Shown here: positions 9,208 through 18,633 of the stretch, one piece after another
Layout of the letters: every line of letters starts with the position of its first letter
Position numbering within the stretch: position 1 is the stretch's first letter
From: Nannochloropsis salina CCMP1776
Taxonomy: Eukaryota > Sar > Eustigmatophyceae > Eustigmatales > Monodopsidaceae
Assembly (NCBI GenBank): GCA_004565275.1
Contig: SDOX01000114.1
Coordinates: 880-24,611 of the forward strand
Direction: 5' to 3'
DNA length: 23,732 bases
The notes under the pieces: model-generated
Seen by the model: only the letters and a program-made list of their open reading frames with translations
Database searches by the model: none
What the model was told of the DNA's origin: nothing
Program-made: the position numbers and the translations under genes

Positions 9208-10876
9208 ATGCCGCTTACACCTCATCTCATAAATGTACAAAAGCGGAAGGCAGGGAAAGCTCGGCTTTCGGGTCAAGAAAATGGGCAGGGTTTTTTGCTT
9301 GCTTCCACTCTCTCCCCCTCGGCTTCCTCATTGTCCTCTTTTTCCTCCAAAACGGCCACCGATGGCGGAAGTATTTTGGACGAAGCTACGAAGATCTTTG
9401 ATTATCCGTCGGAGGATCCTTATCTTTCCGTCCGTTCCTCAAAAGCCGGCGACACAGGAACTAGGATGGAGAAGAGTTCTCTTCTCGAGCCCGATCCATC
9501 GGGAAAGCTCAAAGGAGGCAAAGAGCAGAGGGAGGAGAGTGAGGCGACGGCAAGGGGAGATATCGGATCGAACGTAAACCCTCCGAATGGGGATCAAATG
9601 CAAAAAGAGAAGAAAACAAAGGGAGCACGAAGAACGACAATGCTGCCTGCTCGCAGGAATGAAAGGAGCGATGGGACCGAAAAGGTTGGGCAGGAGAAAG
9701 GGAACCGGAAGAAAAACAACGTTAGACAGGATGTGCCACGCTTCGACCACACTTTGAAGAGCAGCATTCCACACCTCAAAGCGGAGATGTTGGAGAGAAA
9801 GCCTCTGCCGCCCGTCACAGCCGCGCCCGCCTGCTCTGCTTCGTCCTCTTCATCCTGCCTGCTTCCCTCCTCTCCCTCCTCTCCCTCTTCCCCGTCCTCG
9901 TCACAAATTCTACCTCCCCTTTCTTCCTCCCTCCCTCCGCCTCCTCCCCCTTCTTTCCCACCCCCAAAACGGGCTCCGCTTCCCCCCCTTCCTCCCCTCC
10001 TCACCTCCTCTTCCAAACCACCAGCCCTACCATCCCTTTCCTCCCGAGCGGTGGGCACACTCCCAGCGAGCGGGAGGGGGACACCCACAGGACCTGGCGG
10101 AAGATGGGGAGGAGGGCGAAATGGGGGCCGGGGCATGCCGGTACGGTCCATGCAGACGGCCTTGCTCTCTCAGAACAGACAGCTCGCCTTCCTCTTGGTA
10201 AGCAGGGGTTGGAGCTAAGCGTGAAAAGAGAAGGGAGGGAAGGGAGACAAAAAACGTGGACAATTGCTGGGCTCCGCCAGTCACCTTACGGCTGGGAATG
10301 GGGTGTTGTAGAAATATGTCTCCGTACCCACATCTTCCCTCCCTTCCCTCCCTCCTTCCCCGCCCCTTTCCCTCCCCCCCCCCCTCCCTCCGCCAGTCCG
10401 AAGCCCGGGCAGACGCTAAATTGCACGAGACGAAGCATCGGGAAGCTCGCTGGGAACTTCTCAAGGCCAGGTTGGACATAGCACGTTCCCAAAGGTCCGC
10501 CCCTCCCTCCCTCCCTCCTTCCCTCCCTCCCTCGCGCCCGACGCCTCCTGCAAGAACTGAGAAGGGGACGCAAACCCTCCTGTCTGCCTCTCCCCCTTCG
10601 TCTTTCTCCTCTTCCTTCCCTTCCTTGTGCGACCGCGGGATCCAAGTCTCCATCGAGGGAGGGAGGAAAGGAGGGGGGAAGGGAGAGAGGAAAGAAAAGG
10701 AGTTCAAGAGCGGGGCTGGGAGGAGTAAGCTGAAGGGTCGAGGTGAACGCGTTGATGACAGTCGTCGAGTGGGAAGGCAGAAGCCATGGACGAAACGGAA
10801 GGGGAAAACGCTGATGCATTCCAGGCAGGGAGGGAGGGAGGGAGGGAGGGAAGGAGGGGGGAGGGCGTGGTCGTAG
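9208..10876 (+). CDS. large disordered protein with coiled coil and LC8-type motifs, unknown function
   Basis: Exon 1 (9208-10197, 330 codons) encodes a Ser/Pro/Lys-rich chain with long polyproline and polyserine stretches, ending in LLSQNRQLAFLL. The intron (GTAAGC at 10198 to CGCCAG at 10396) is phase 0. Exon 2 (10397-10876) continues a charged helix (SEARADAKLHETKHREARWELLKARL), likely a coiled coil interrupted by the intron, then KGTQT (10562-10576), GIQVS (10637-10651) and a basic tail. KxTQT and GIQVD-like peptides are the two classic ligands of dynein light chain LC8, so a scaffold or adaptor is plausible but not shown. A 60-nt CCCT segment (about 10495-10554) can be read through in frame or removed as a phase-2 intron with the frame kept. 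The C-terminus runs into a GGGA tract, so the true stop may differ. Confidence 0.6.
10820..10862 (+). repeat. (GGGA)n tract at the 3' end of the coiled-coil gene
   Basis: GGGA units overlap the last codons of the plus gene and lie downstream (in transcription sense) of the last visible LeuD exon. The missing LeuD 3' half would be expected to begin near here, so assembly across this tract deserves suspicion. Confidence 0.75.
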
Positions 10877-11079
10877 CACGGCCGGCGGTGGTTCCGTGCA
10901 AGGCGCTTGAGTCAGCCCCAGACAAAGCAGCAGTGGGCCAAGGAGGCGAAGGGGAGGTAGAGAGAGGGTCCGAAGACGGGGGAGAGGGAGGGCGGGAGGG
11001 AGGGAGGGAGGGCGGGTGGGAACAACCAAAGCAGGCCAGAGGGAAAGGAGAAGAAGGAAAAAGGAAGCCATGCCCTCAC

Positions 11080-11980
11080 CTCCCGCGAAGAGCCGCAACC
11101 GAAGTTGTCTCCCGCGATGATGATGGGGTACTCGGTCTTGGTATGCCCGGGCTGCACGTAAGGGACAGGATAGAGGGCCTCGGGCAGGCCGATCAGGGCG
11201 TAGGAGCCGAGCTGTTCGTACTCGTCCGTCTGGGGACAGGAAAGGGGAGGAGGGAGGAGGGAGGGAGGCAGTGATGGTGCGGCCCGATGCTAGTGAGGCT
11301 GCTTGGCGGGAAATGGAGGGAGGGGGGGAGGGAGGGAGGGAGGGAAGGGCGGAGAGATGGAGGGGGGGAGGGGAGGGAGAGAGGGAGGGAGAAAGGCAGG
11401 TACCTTGGAGGGCACCAAAGTCAGGTATTCCGCGGGAATGATCTGGTCCGTGTCGATGTTGTCGCGGGCCACAAAAGCCTTTCCCCTATATTGACGGGGG
11501 CGGGGCCGAAACTTTGGCATTTCCTATCGCGTACAGGGGGGGGGGGGGGGTAAGACGCAGAAGAAACGAAATAAAACAAGAACCGGTCAAAGCGGAGTGC
11601 TCAGCGTTTAACTATTGCATTGGACAGGTGTCGGTAGATCCTGGAAGCCAACAGGGTCTCCTGGCTCTGTGTGGGCAAGTCTGTGCCCTCTCTCTCCCTG
11701 CCCCTCTCCCTCATCGGCACTCACCAGCAGACGAGGATCGTCTACATTATCCACCGCTGCCATCCGCGTCACTGTTGACTTGACTTCTGCTCTGATCCCC
11801 ACCTACGAAGAACGAGAACCAATGGGGCAGGTGGTTGGATTAAAATATCAGGGGCAGGCTCGAATCATGAACGGATCGATCTCCCCCCGTCTCTCATGGT
11901 CTGGGTACCTTAGTCATAGCATGCCCGACGAAGGCGTTGCTGCTTGCAAGCCCTGCAACAAGAAGAAATGTCTTCAACAT
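11080..11980 (-). CDS. leuD: 3-isopropylmalate dehydratase small subunit, plastid-targeted, 3' half absent
   Basis: Four exons on the minus strand (11980-11909, 11802-11725, 11523-11404, 11229-11080), all phase 0, give 140 residues. Exon 1 is a signal peptide (LKTFLLVAGLASS) ending in SNA-F-VG, an ASAFAP-like plastid signal. Residues 71-83 (DNIDTDQIIPAEY) and 130-140 (GDNFGCGSSRE) are the LeuD/aconitase swivel-domain signatures. LeuD pairs with LeuC to isomerise 2-isopropylmalate to 3-isopropylmalate in leucine synthesis. The exon ends at a GTGAGG donor right after SSRE. The next residues should be HAPxAL plus about 80-90 more, but no frame below 11080 on this strand encodes them. The gene is therefore partial in this assembly: a misjoin at repeats, a distant exon, or a truncated copy. 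The 5' end faces the DUF3128 gene. Confidence 0.85.
11308..11400 (+). repeat. GGGA/GGGGGA tract filling the third LeuD intron
   Basis: On the LeuD sense strand this intron (11403-11230) is a near-continuous CCCT pyrimidine tract from just after the GTACCT donor to the CCCCAG acceptor, with a short unique stretch near 11270-11300. Confidence 0.8.
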
Positions 11981-12368
11981 CTTGAAGAAAAAAATCTGTT
12001 GTTTTGCAGAAGGGGTCGAGGAAAGAAGAAAAGAAGGGAGGGTAAGCCAGAATTCTAGTACTACTTGTAGGAGAGGTGGATCGGGGTGCTGTCGCCATAC
12101 TATTCCAGTCCCGGGGCTGTAATTGAAGGACGAAAATAGAAAAGCACAAGAAAACACGCTCCAGCGTACAAATTGAGACTCGACTCTCGCATATCAGTGG
12201 TGGTGTGGAACTCTTGCACCTACCAGCGCCGGTAGGAAAGGAAAATTGAAGGGATGGAGGAGCGGCTGCTATGACGCTGGGGCCTTGGAGGGGGGGGAGG
12301 TTAAAATGTTGGAAAGGTGATACCATCTTCCATCCCATCCACACACATGGCCGTGCCTCCGCGCGATC
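11981..12368. promoter_or_regulatory. divergent promoter region between leuD and the DUF3128 gene
   Basis: About 390 bp separate the LeuD ATG (11980, -) from the first in-frame ATG of the DUF3128 gene (12369, +). No TATA box was convincing on either strand. Confidence 0.35.
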
Positions 12369-13077
12369 ATGACCATCACCAATCTTCACATTGTAACAGG
12401 TCGACGGATGGGCTCAGTTCCCTCTGCAGTCGTCAAACCGGCTGTCATCGTGCCTCCGCCTTCCGCTTCCTCTAACACGACCCTTCCCGACGACGAGGTT
12501 CTTTCCCATGCCAGCTCGTACAGCTCTGTTACTTCTACCAGCGTCCTTACAAGCCCCACCTCCTGTACATACATTTTTGACTCTTTGTGGTTCTGCCTGT
12601 CACCTGTCTACCAAGCGAAAGAGTATTACATCTCCGGAGACTTCGATGCTTGCGAAGACAAAGCGAGCGCGCTGTACATGTGCCTCGCCAACAAGGTAGG
12701 ATCAAAGTAATCGCAAGAATAGAAAAATGGTAGATGGGCTAGAGGATTCGCGAGAGAAGATGAGGAGCGCGGAGGGCCAGTGTCAGGAGTAGCTATTGGT
12801 GGAATATGGAAGCGATCATCCGGTCTCGTGCTCCTGTTCAAAGTTGAATTTGACAGTTGGGCTCCAAACATCGACACGAACTCCAATTTTTTTCTACTTC
12901 CCGAATGCTAATCTACACCAGATCAAGAAAGACCCTGACATTGCACGGAAGATTGAGGCCAAACTGAAACGTCCCCCCATTCAACCATGCTGGACGCAGC
13001 GGAGAGCGGGCAGAGAGGACGAGGAGGAAGACGCAACGCCGGTTTGGGACTTGAAAGAGAGACCAGGCTGGTATTAA
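12369..13077 (+). CDS. DUF3128 (Emi1/PANTS-like) twin-cysteine protein
   Basis: Exon 1 (12369-12695, 109 codons) and exon 2 (12922-13077, TAA) join in phase 0 across an intron running from GTAGGA to CACCAG, giving 160 residues. An in-frame ATG at 12408 would make 147. A Ser/Thr-rich N-terminus precedes the domain: DSLWFCLSPVYQ, KEYYISGDFDAC, then C95-x9-C105 and a conserved C132-W133. This layout matches DUF3128, which includes yeast Emi1 and animal PANTS (C22orf39). The CX9C spacing is also used by intermembrane-space proteins of mitochondria, but the location here is not shown. The tail is acidic (EDEEED) and ends VWDLKERPGW. Cellular role unknown. Confidence 0.8.
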
Positions 13078-13426
13078 TTGAAGCCGTGTACAAAGCAAGG
13101 ACAGGATAAAACTGGAATCAGATTGAGACCCGTACAAAGGCTCTTACGTGTGTGATTTTTTCCCTTATCTGAGCGTATCGTAAGCAGCGCCCCGAATTTT
13201 ATTTTCCTGGTTTGTTTCTTTCACCGTCATGGCCTCGGAGTTGCAGGCCTCCCTTCTTTTGCATGCCAAAGCTCGCAATACCTCCTTTGGGCAGGCTGCG
13301 TTGGACTCGGGTCCCCTTGCGCGGACTGGCACATCATCCCTTTGTGCTTTGATTGCCCCCCCGTACCAGTACGCTTCACTGATCGTGAGGGAAACATCCA
13401 CCCCACACTGGGTACCGACTGCCTTC

Positions 13427-13549
13427 TCATTGAACAGTATCCTTTTCACCCTCGGCAAATGTGTGGTTGCTACTCGGGCGCGAAAGTTTCTTCACAGCGA
13501 TAAAATGTACACCCAGCTTCTCAAAAGGCTCCACATGCCCCTTGCCTAT
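13427..13549 (-). other. conserved 41-codon open frame behind the glycosyltransferase-like gene
   Basis: A strong acceptor (TAACATCTAG) opens a frame reading GHVEPFEKLGVHFIA and ending EKDTVQ-stop. The copy in unit B (16429-16307) has the same length and only one base change. It could be an alternative last exon or a small downstream gene. No donor of matching phase in the gene is compelling, apart from CCA|GTAATA in copy A. Confidence 0.3.
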
Positions 13550-13608
13550 CTAGATGTTAATCCGCGGGGCCTCAAGGGGATGCGTGGATTGGGTTGAAGT
13601 GTCTGTTT

Positions 13609-14487
13609 TCAAGAGTCGTACCAAGATAGACATTGCGGGTAACCTTCGCTTTCTTCGTGAGGATGTATTACTGGAGACATTGCGCCCGTGATACGACAAT
13701 GTCCCATGTGAGGTCCTGCATTCGGAACCCAGCTATCCCTTCCATTCCGCACTATACTGGAAAACGCGCGCCGGGCCATAGGTTCGGCGCCCGGCTCTTT
13801 CTCATTTGCATCCAGGATGGCTTCGAGAGAGACCGCATTCGGTCGAATGGCGAAGAAATCCGTGTGAATGAATCGATCCGAGCAATTCTTGCCGGTGGGA
13901 CAAGGTTTGTCAAGACAGTCCGCAAATATGCCCTCGATGCCCGGATCCCGCATGCCTTCCAACAAAAATGTGTCGTTTCGGATCAATACGTCGGGGTTGA
14001 CACGTATTACCCACTCATAACCATCGAACCAGTGGTTCCTGTATGCCTCGGTCATGGCCAACATGGCTCCCTCTTGATATCCCGGATTATCCACGACATG
14101 CACGGTGACCTTCGTACCGGCAAAGGTAGCATTTATTACATTCCAATCGATCGTGCTGCCGTTTGACTTGGTAATGAAGATCACAAAATCTGATTGCCTG
14201 TATGCTTGGCTCTTGGCTAGAAGGGACGGCCAGCATTTCTCCAAATATTGATAGTGCGGTGGAGAAAGGTGGGTAGTAACATAAAATAGGCTCTTATTAC
14301 GCTCGATGATATGACTGGATGATGTCGTCTCCATGACGAGCTGACGCATCATTACATGCTGAAGTGGTGTCAGCGAGGCTAGTAGCAGCATAACACTTAG
14401 TATTTTGAGGAGCACGGAAGGCGGGCGACGACGTGAACAAGCGTACATGCCATGGCGCTTGTAAGTTAGCAATCCAAGCTTCATCAT
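13609..14487 (-). CDS. type II membrane glycosyltransferase-like protein, copy A
   Basis: A single open frame of 292 residues. A basic N-terminus (KRHG, SRRR) is followed by one membrane segment at about 24-42 (VLLKILSVMLLLASLTPL), the layout of Golgi type II enzymes. A lumenal domain follows with several N-glycosylation sequons (NKS, NGS, NAT, NDT, NCS). The stretch YEWVIRV-NPD-VLIRND (N164-P165-D166) resembles the DxD-type metal/nucleotide-sugar site of GT-A proteins. Later, HTDFFAIRP and a C-terminal SPVIH with nearby cysteines fit algal and fungal proteins annotated as nucleotide-diphospho-sugar transferases. Sugar, acceptor and exact family are unknown. The initiator could be residue 1, 2 or M14. 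About 390 bp upstream of the ATG is shared with copy B. This copy keeps the frame to its natural-looking C-terminus. Confidence 0.7.
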   Translation of the reverse strand: MMKLGLLTYKRHGMYACSRRRPPSVLLKILSVMLLLASLTPLQHVMMRQLVMETTSSSHIIERNKSLFYVTTHLSPPHYQYLEKCWPSLLAKSQAYRQSDFVIFITKSNGSTIDWNVINATFAGTKVTVHVVDNPGYQEGAMLAMTEAYRNHWFDGYEWVIRVNPDVLIRNDTFLLEGMRDPGIEGIFADCLDKPCPTGKNCSDRFIHTDFFAIRPNAVSLEAILDANEKEPGAEPMARRAFSSIVRNGRDSWVPNAGPHMGHCRITGAMSPVIHPHEESEGYPQCLSWYDS

Positions 14488-14879
14488 GCGTCACCCTCAC
14501 ACTTTTCTTGACCTTCTTAAAGCTGCATATGAATGTACGATGAGGTCCACCAAAGCTTCCTCCCGGGATGTTTCTTTGTAAGAGCGCCTGCGGTAGTATG
14601 TGCCTTTTGTCAGTCGCAGGACGTGATTCCGACATTGAAAGCATTATGCATTGATACATTAGGACTAAAGTCAGTCGTCACTGAGGCTATGGATGGGAGT
14701 GTTCGCTTCTTTTGCAAGTAAACACAGGCATGAACCTGATGTCCTTGGCCCATGCTTTCGGGACGTTGCGTTCTTGAAAGATGGTTTGTCCCCCGTAAAG
14801 TACGACCCCATGCGAGGCACGTCGCGAGACTGTACATGGACATTGCATCGTATCGATGTCATATCTCTATCATGGAAGG

Positions 14880-15634
14880 GTGCTTGAAGGTTATACCCGC
14901 TCAGTTGTATGTAATTCGCGTTCAAGGAAAATCATATGTGTGTCACGTCAATGTGACGAGACCGTTTCTCCAGGAAACGATAGCTGAAGTCAAATCAGGG
15001 AATTGAATGCACCTATAGATTCGAGGTGCTTTTGAAAGTGCGCTGGAGGACATCGAGTGCTCAAGGTGCGCGAAAGAAATGCCTTAGTTCCTCAAGGGCG
15101 TGTAAGGGCCACGAATGGCTCCTACTGTATTCCTAAAAGCGAAATGAGAAATAAGTACTGAGAGACTGGCCTCTCGGGACGAGAGAGCTCAGTCCTACCG
15201 TTACTCAAAGGCACGGATAGGAGCGCCTGGGCGTTTTTGTCCATCATTAATTCAGAGCTAAATCTTCTTCACTGCTTTACTTTCAGGTCAAGTGTGCTGT
15301 TATTTTATTGTCGTGTCCCATACTTTTATTGTGAGTAAGGTACACTTTTTCCACTACCCTAAGCTTTCGGCGACTCGTCGTTCCTGAATGCCACCCACCT
15401 TTCCGTCCACGCACAAATTCAATATTACCATCATCCCATTGCTCTTATTCTGTTGAGACATTAGGATGGAATGTATGCACTTTCTCACTCTCAGCAACGC
15501 TGTAGACCTCTGTAAAATGACCTTAAACCAGAAAAGGGTAAGGAAAAAAGGTCTGCACCTGGCCATCGAGGTGCACTACTTTTTTTTTCGCACCTCTTTT
15601 TTCGTAGTTGCAACCATTCCCTGCGGTCGATACG
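14880..15634. other. sequence unique to unit A, no gene supported
   Basis: In unit B only about 100 bp (17768-17870) occupy the same place, so this is a gain in A or a loss in B. It holds a TGCACCT/AGGTGCA inverted repeat (about 15554-15575). I found no terminal inverted repeats or target-site duplication that would mark a transposon. Confidence 0.5.
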
Positions 15635-16036
15635 GAGGCTGGCCAAGGGGCAGGAGTCATCTTCTGAATATTGAAGAGATCTTCTTTTCAATGATGGTGG
15701 ACTGAGGAGATAGCGAGTAGAGAAGTCAAAACAATGGCAGTGGGAAGTGAAATGAGTGATCAGGCTGGTGTTAAAGCTACGTCATGCGAAAGAAGGACAA
15801 GGTGAAACCACATTTTGTGGGGAGAACCCCATACATAAATAAGTTGATGACATATATTGAATTTTTTTTACATAATTGCTTTACTGATTCATCATTGGAC
15901 TACGGCTCTCTCGAGTAACCATTACTACCATACCATCATTATCTTTCCTGAGCCTCCCTCCTTTGTTTACATCTACATCTCTTCACTCTCGATGCGACTC
16001 CTTGTTTCATTCGCCCTGCGTCTCTCAGCCTAAGGC

Positions 16037-16124
16037 TCATTGAGGAAGTGCCTGCGCCCTATGCCCACTCCCAAGCTTGTTGACCACCGCTTCCCCCTTC
16101 CGGCCCTCCCGATCTCCCTCCCAT
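16037..16124 (-). pseudogene. duplicated fragment of the LPAAT C-terminal codons
   Basis: Matches 18546-18633 with about one change. On the minus strand it carries the last LPAAT codons (ending HRAQALPQ) and the TGA. No acyltransferase domain precedes it; unit B's glycosyltransferase-like gene lies there instead. It marks the right edge of the duplicated segment. Confidence 0.85.
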
Positions 16125-16149
16125 TATCCTCTTCCCCTAGCCTCTCCAC

Positions 16150-18633
16150 ACCTCCTTTGGACAGGCTGCGTTGGACTCGGGTCCCCTTGCGCGGACTGGC
16201 ACATCATCCCTTTGTGCTTTGATTGCCCCCCCGTACCAGTACGCTTCACTGATCGTGAGGGGAACATCCACCCCACATTGGGTACGGGCTGCTACGGGCT
16301 GCCTTCTCATTGAACAGTATCCTTTTCACCCTCGGCAAATGTGTGGTTGCTACTCGGGCGCGAAAGTTTCTTCCCAGCGATAAAATGTACACCCAGCTTC
16401 TCAAAAGGCTCCACATGCCCCTTGCCTATCTAGATGTTAATCCACAGGGGCTTAAGGGGGTATTTGGATTGGGTTGAAGTGTCTGTTTTCAAGAATCGTA
16501 CCAAGATAGACATTGCATATAACCTTCGTTGTGATCTTGCGAATGTATTACTGGAGACATTGCGCCTGCGACACGACAATGTCCCATAGTGCGGCCCTGC
16601 GTTCGGAACCCAGCTATCCCTTCCATTCCGCACTATACTGGAAAATGCGCGCCGGGCCATAGGTTCGGCGTGCATCTCCTTCTCATCTGCGTCAAGAATG
16701 GCTTCGAGAGAGACCGCATCCGGTCGAATGGCGAAGAAATCCGTGTGAACGTGTCGATCCAGGCAATTCTTGCCGGTGGGACAAGGTTTGTCAAGACAGT
16801 CCGCAAATATGCCCTCGATGCCCGGATCCCGCATGCCTTCCAACAAAAATGTGTCGTTTCGGATCAATACGTCGGGGTTGACACGTACTACCCACTCATA
16901 ACCATCGAACCAGTGGTTCCTGTATGCCTCGGTCATGGCCAACATGGCTCCCTCCTGATATCCCGGATTATCCACGACATGCACGGTGACCTTCGTACCG
17001 GCAAAGGTAGCATTTATCACATTCCAATCGATCGTGCTGCCGTTTGACTTGGTAATGAAGATCACAAAATCTGATTGCCTGTATGCTTGGCTCTTGGCTA
17101 GAAGGGACGGCCAGCATTTCTCCAAATATTGATAGTGCGGTGGAGAAAGGTGGGTAGTAACATAAAATAGGCTCTTATTGCGCTCAATGATATGACTGGA
17201 TGATGTCGTCTCCATGACGAGCTGACGCATCATTACATGCTGAAGTGGTGTCAGCGAGGCTAGTAGCAGCATAACACTTAGTATTTTGAGGAGCACGGAA
17301 GGCGGGCGACGACGTGAACAAGCGTACATGCCATGGCGCTTGTAAGTTAGCAATCTAAGCTTCATCATGCGTCACCCTCACACTTTTCTTGACCTTCTTA
17401 AAGCTGCATATGAATGTACGATGAGGTCCACCAAAGCTTCCTCCCGGGATGTTTCTTTGGAAGAGCGCCTGCGGTAGTATGTGCCTTTTGTCAGTCGCAG
17501 GACGTGATTCCGACATTGAAAGCGTTATGCATTGATACATTGGGACTGAAATCAGTCGTCACTGAGGCTATGGATGGGAGTGTTCGCTTCTTTTGCAAGC
17601 AAACACAGGCAGAAATCTCTTTTTCCTGGCCCATGCTTTCGGGACGTCGCGTTCTTGAAAGATAAGTCGGGTTTCGTAATGTACGACCCGACGCGTGGAA
17701 GTGAAGGCACGTCTCGAGACTGTACATGGACACTGTATCGTATCGATGTCATATCTCTATCATGGAGGGGCGTATGAATGATGTCTCGCTTACTTATAGA
17801 AATGACTGTCGTCCAGTATTTAGCATCAACTTGCGTAGCCGTTACGAATTTTTGAAAACACTGGATCACAGGGCTACTCAGGGGGCAGGAAGCCATTCTC
17901 TGAACATTAAGAAGATCTTCCCTTCCACAATATTATACTGAGGAGATAGCGAGTAGAGAAGCTAAGACAATGGCGGTGGAATGTGAAAGGAGTGACAGGC
18001 TGGTGTTAGAGCTCTGTCATGCGAAAGAAAAACAAGATGGAACCACGTTTTGGGGGGAGATCCCCGTGCAAAAACAAGTAAACGACATATTTTGATCATT
18101 TTACTGGCATATTTGCTTTTTTTATTCATCATTCAGTGCGTATTGGAATACGGCTTTATCAGTATATCAGCAGTGCTTTACATTGTGTCTTTTTTTTTTC
18201 CCTGGTTCCTCCCCTTCAGCGTCGAGACTTTGAGCTGCCTTCCCCTTCCTATGCCCTTTCCCTCCTTATTTCGAGACCATCATGGATAACTATAGACGTC
18301 GCGTAGCAAATCCATGCGTCTCTTTACACACTCCATTGGCGCAGGGAGAACTTCTGTGACATGCTTTTGAAACTCATGCCCGTGTTATTTCCTCGTCCTG
18401 TTCCTCCGCTTTTTCGGGCGGTTCTCCTCTCTAATCCGTTGCACTACCTTGCTCTCCTGGCCCTTCCTCCTTTTCATGCATGCACAGCTTCTTTCTCTCG
18501 ATGCGACTCCTTGTCTCGTTTATCTTACGTCTCTTACCCTAAGGCTCATTGAGGAAGTGCCTGCGCCCTATGCCCACTCCCAAGCTTGTTGACCACCGCT
18601 TCCCCCTCCCGGCCCTCCCGATCTCCCTCCCAC
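16150..18633. repeat. tandem duplication, unit B
   Basis: Second copy of the unit, running straight into the intact LPAAT gene. Compared with A it lacks most of 14880-15634 and has a 10-base tandem repeat (CTACGGGCTG) near 16285-16300. Confidence 0.9.
16430..17368 (-). CDS. type II membrane glycosyltransferase-like protein, copy B, C-terminus frameshifted
   Basis: Nearly identical to copy A over the first two thirds, including the membrane anchor and the WVVRV-NPD-V site. It diverges more in the last third (for example GKNCLDR in place of GKNCSDR, which removes a sequon). Near 16586-16588 it has one extra base relative to A. The A-like tail (CRVAGAMSPVIH, then GYMQCLSWYDS) still exists in another frame and would end at 16489, while the actual frame runs on to 16430, giving 312 residues. 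Either this copy is decaying or the base is a sequencing error. Function as for copy A. Confidence 0.6.
   Translation of the reverse strand: MMKLRLLTYKRHGMYACSRRRPPSVLLKILSVMLLLASLTPLQHVMMRQLVMETTSSSHIIERNKSLFYVTTHLSPPHYQYLEKCWPSLLAKSQAYRQSDFVIFITKSNGSTIDWNVINATFAGTKVTVHVVDNPGYQEGAMLAMTEAYRNHWFDGYEWVVRVNPDVLIRNDTFLLEGMRDPGIEGIFADCLDKPCPTGKNCLDRHVHTDFFAIRPDAVSLEAILDADEKEMHAEPMARRAFSSIVRNGRDSWVPNAGPHYGTLSCRRRNVSSNTFARSQRRLYAMSILVRFLKTDTSTQSKYPLKPLWINI

Larger units (their letters stand above)
13280..16124. repeat. tandem duplication, unit A
   Basis: Homology with unit B starts abruptly at ACCTCCTTTGG (13280 against 16150). It covers the glycosyltransferase-like gene and its upstream region (to about 14879), then, after an unmatched stretch, 15635-15900 and 15987-16124. 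The last block copies the 3' end of the LPAAT gene. A short filler (16125-16149) separates it from unit B. Confidence 0.9.

Noticed and set aside
13229-13597. 122-codon plus frame across the left edge of unit A
   Set aside because: It crosses the duplication border, is not kept in unit B and lies opposite the conserved minus-strand frame.
14693-15006. Plus-strand open frames upstream of the GT copies
   Set aside because: They are only partly conserved between the units, in a region diverging quickly and with length differences, so they are unlikely to be coding.
14880-15634. Unit A-specific segment as a DNA transposon or LTR-type insertion
   Set aside because: No terminal inverted or direct repeats, target-site duplication or element-coding frame could be seen.
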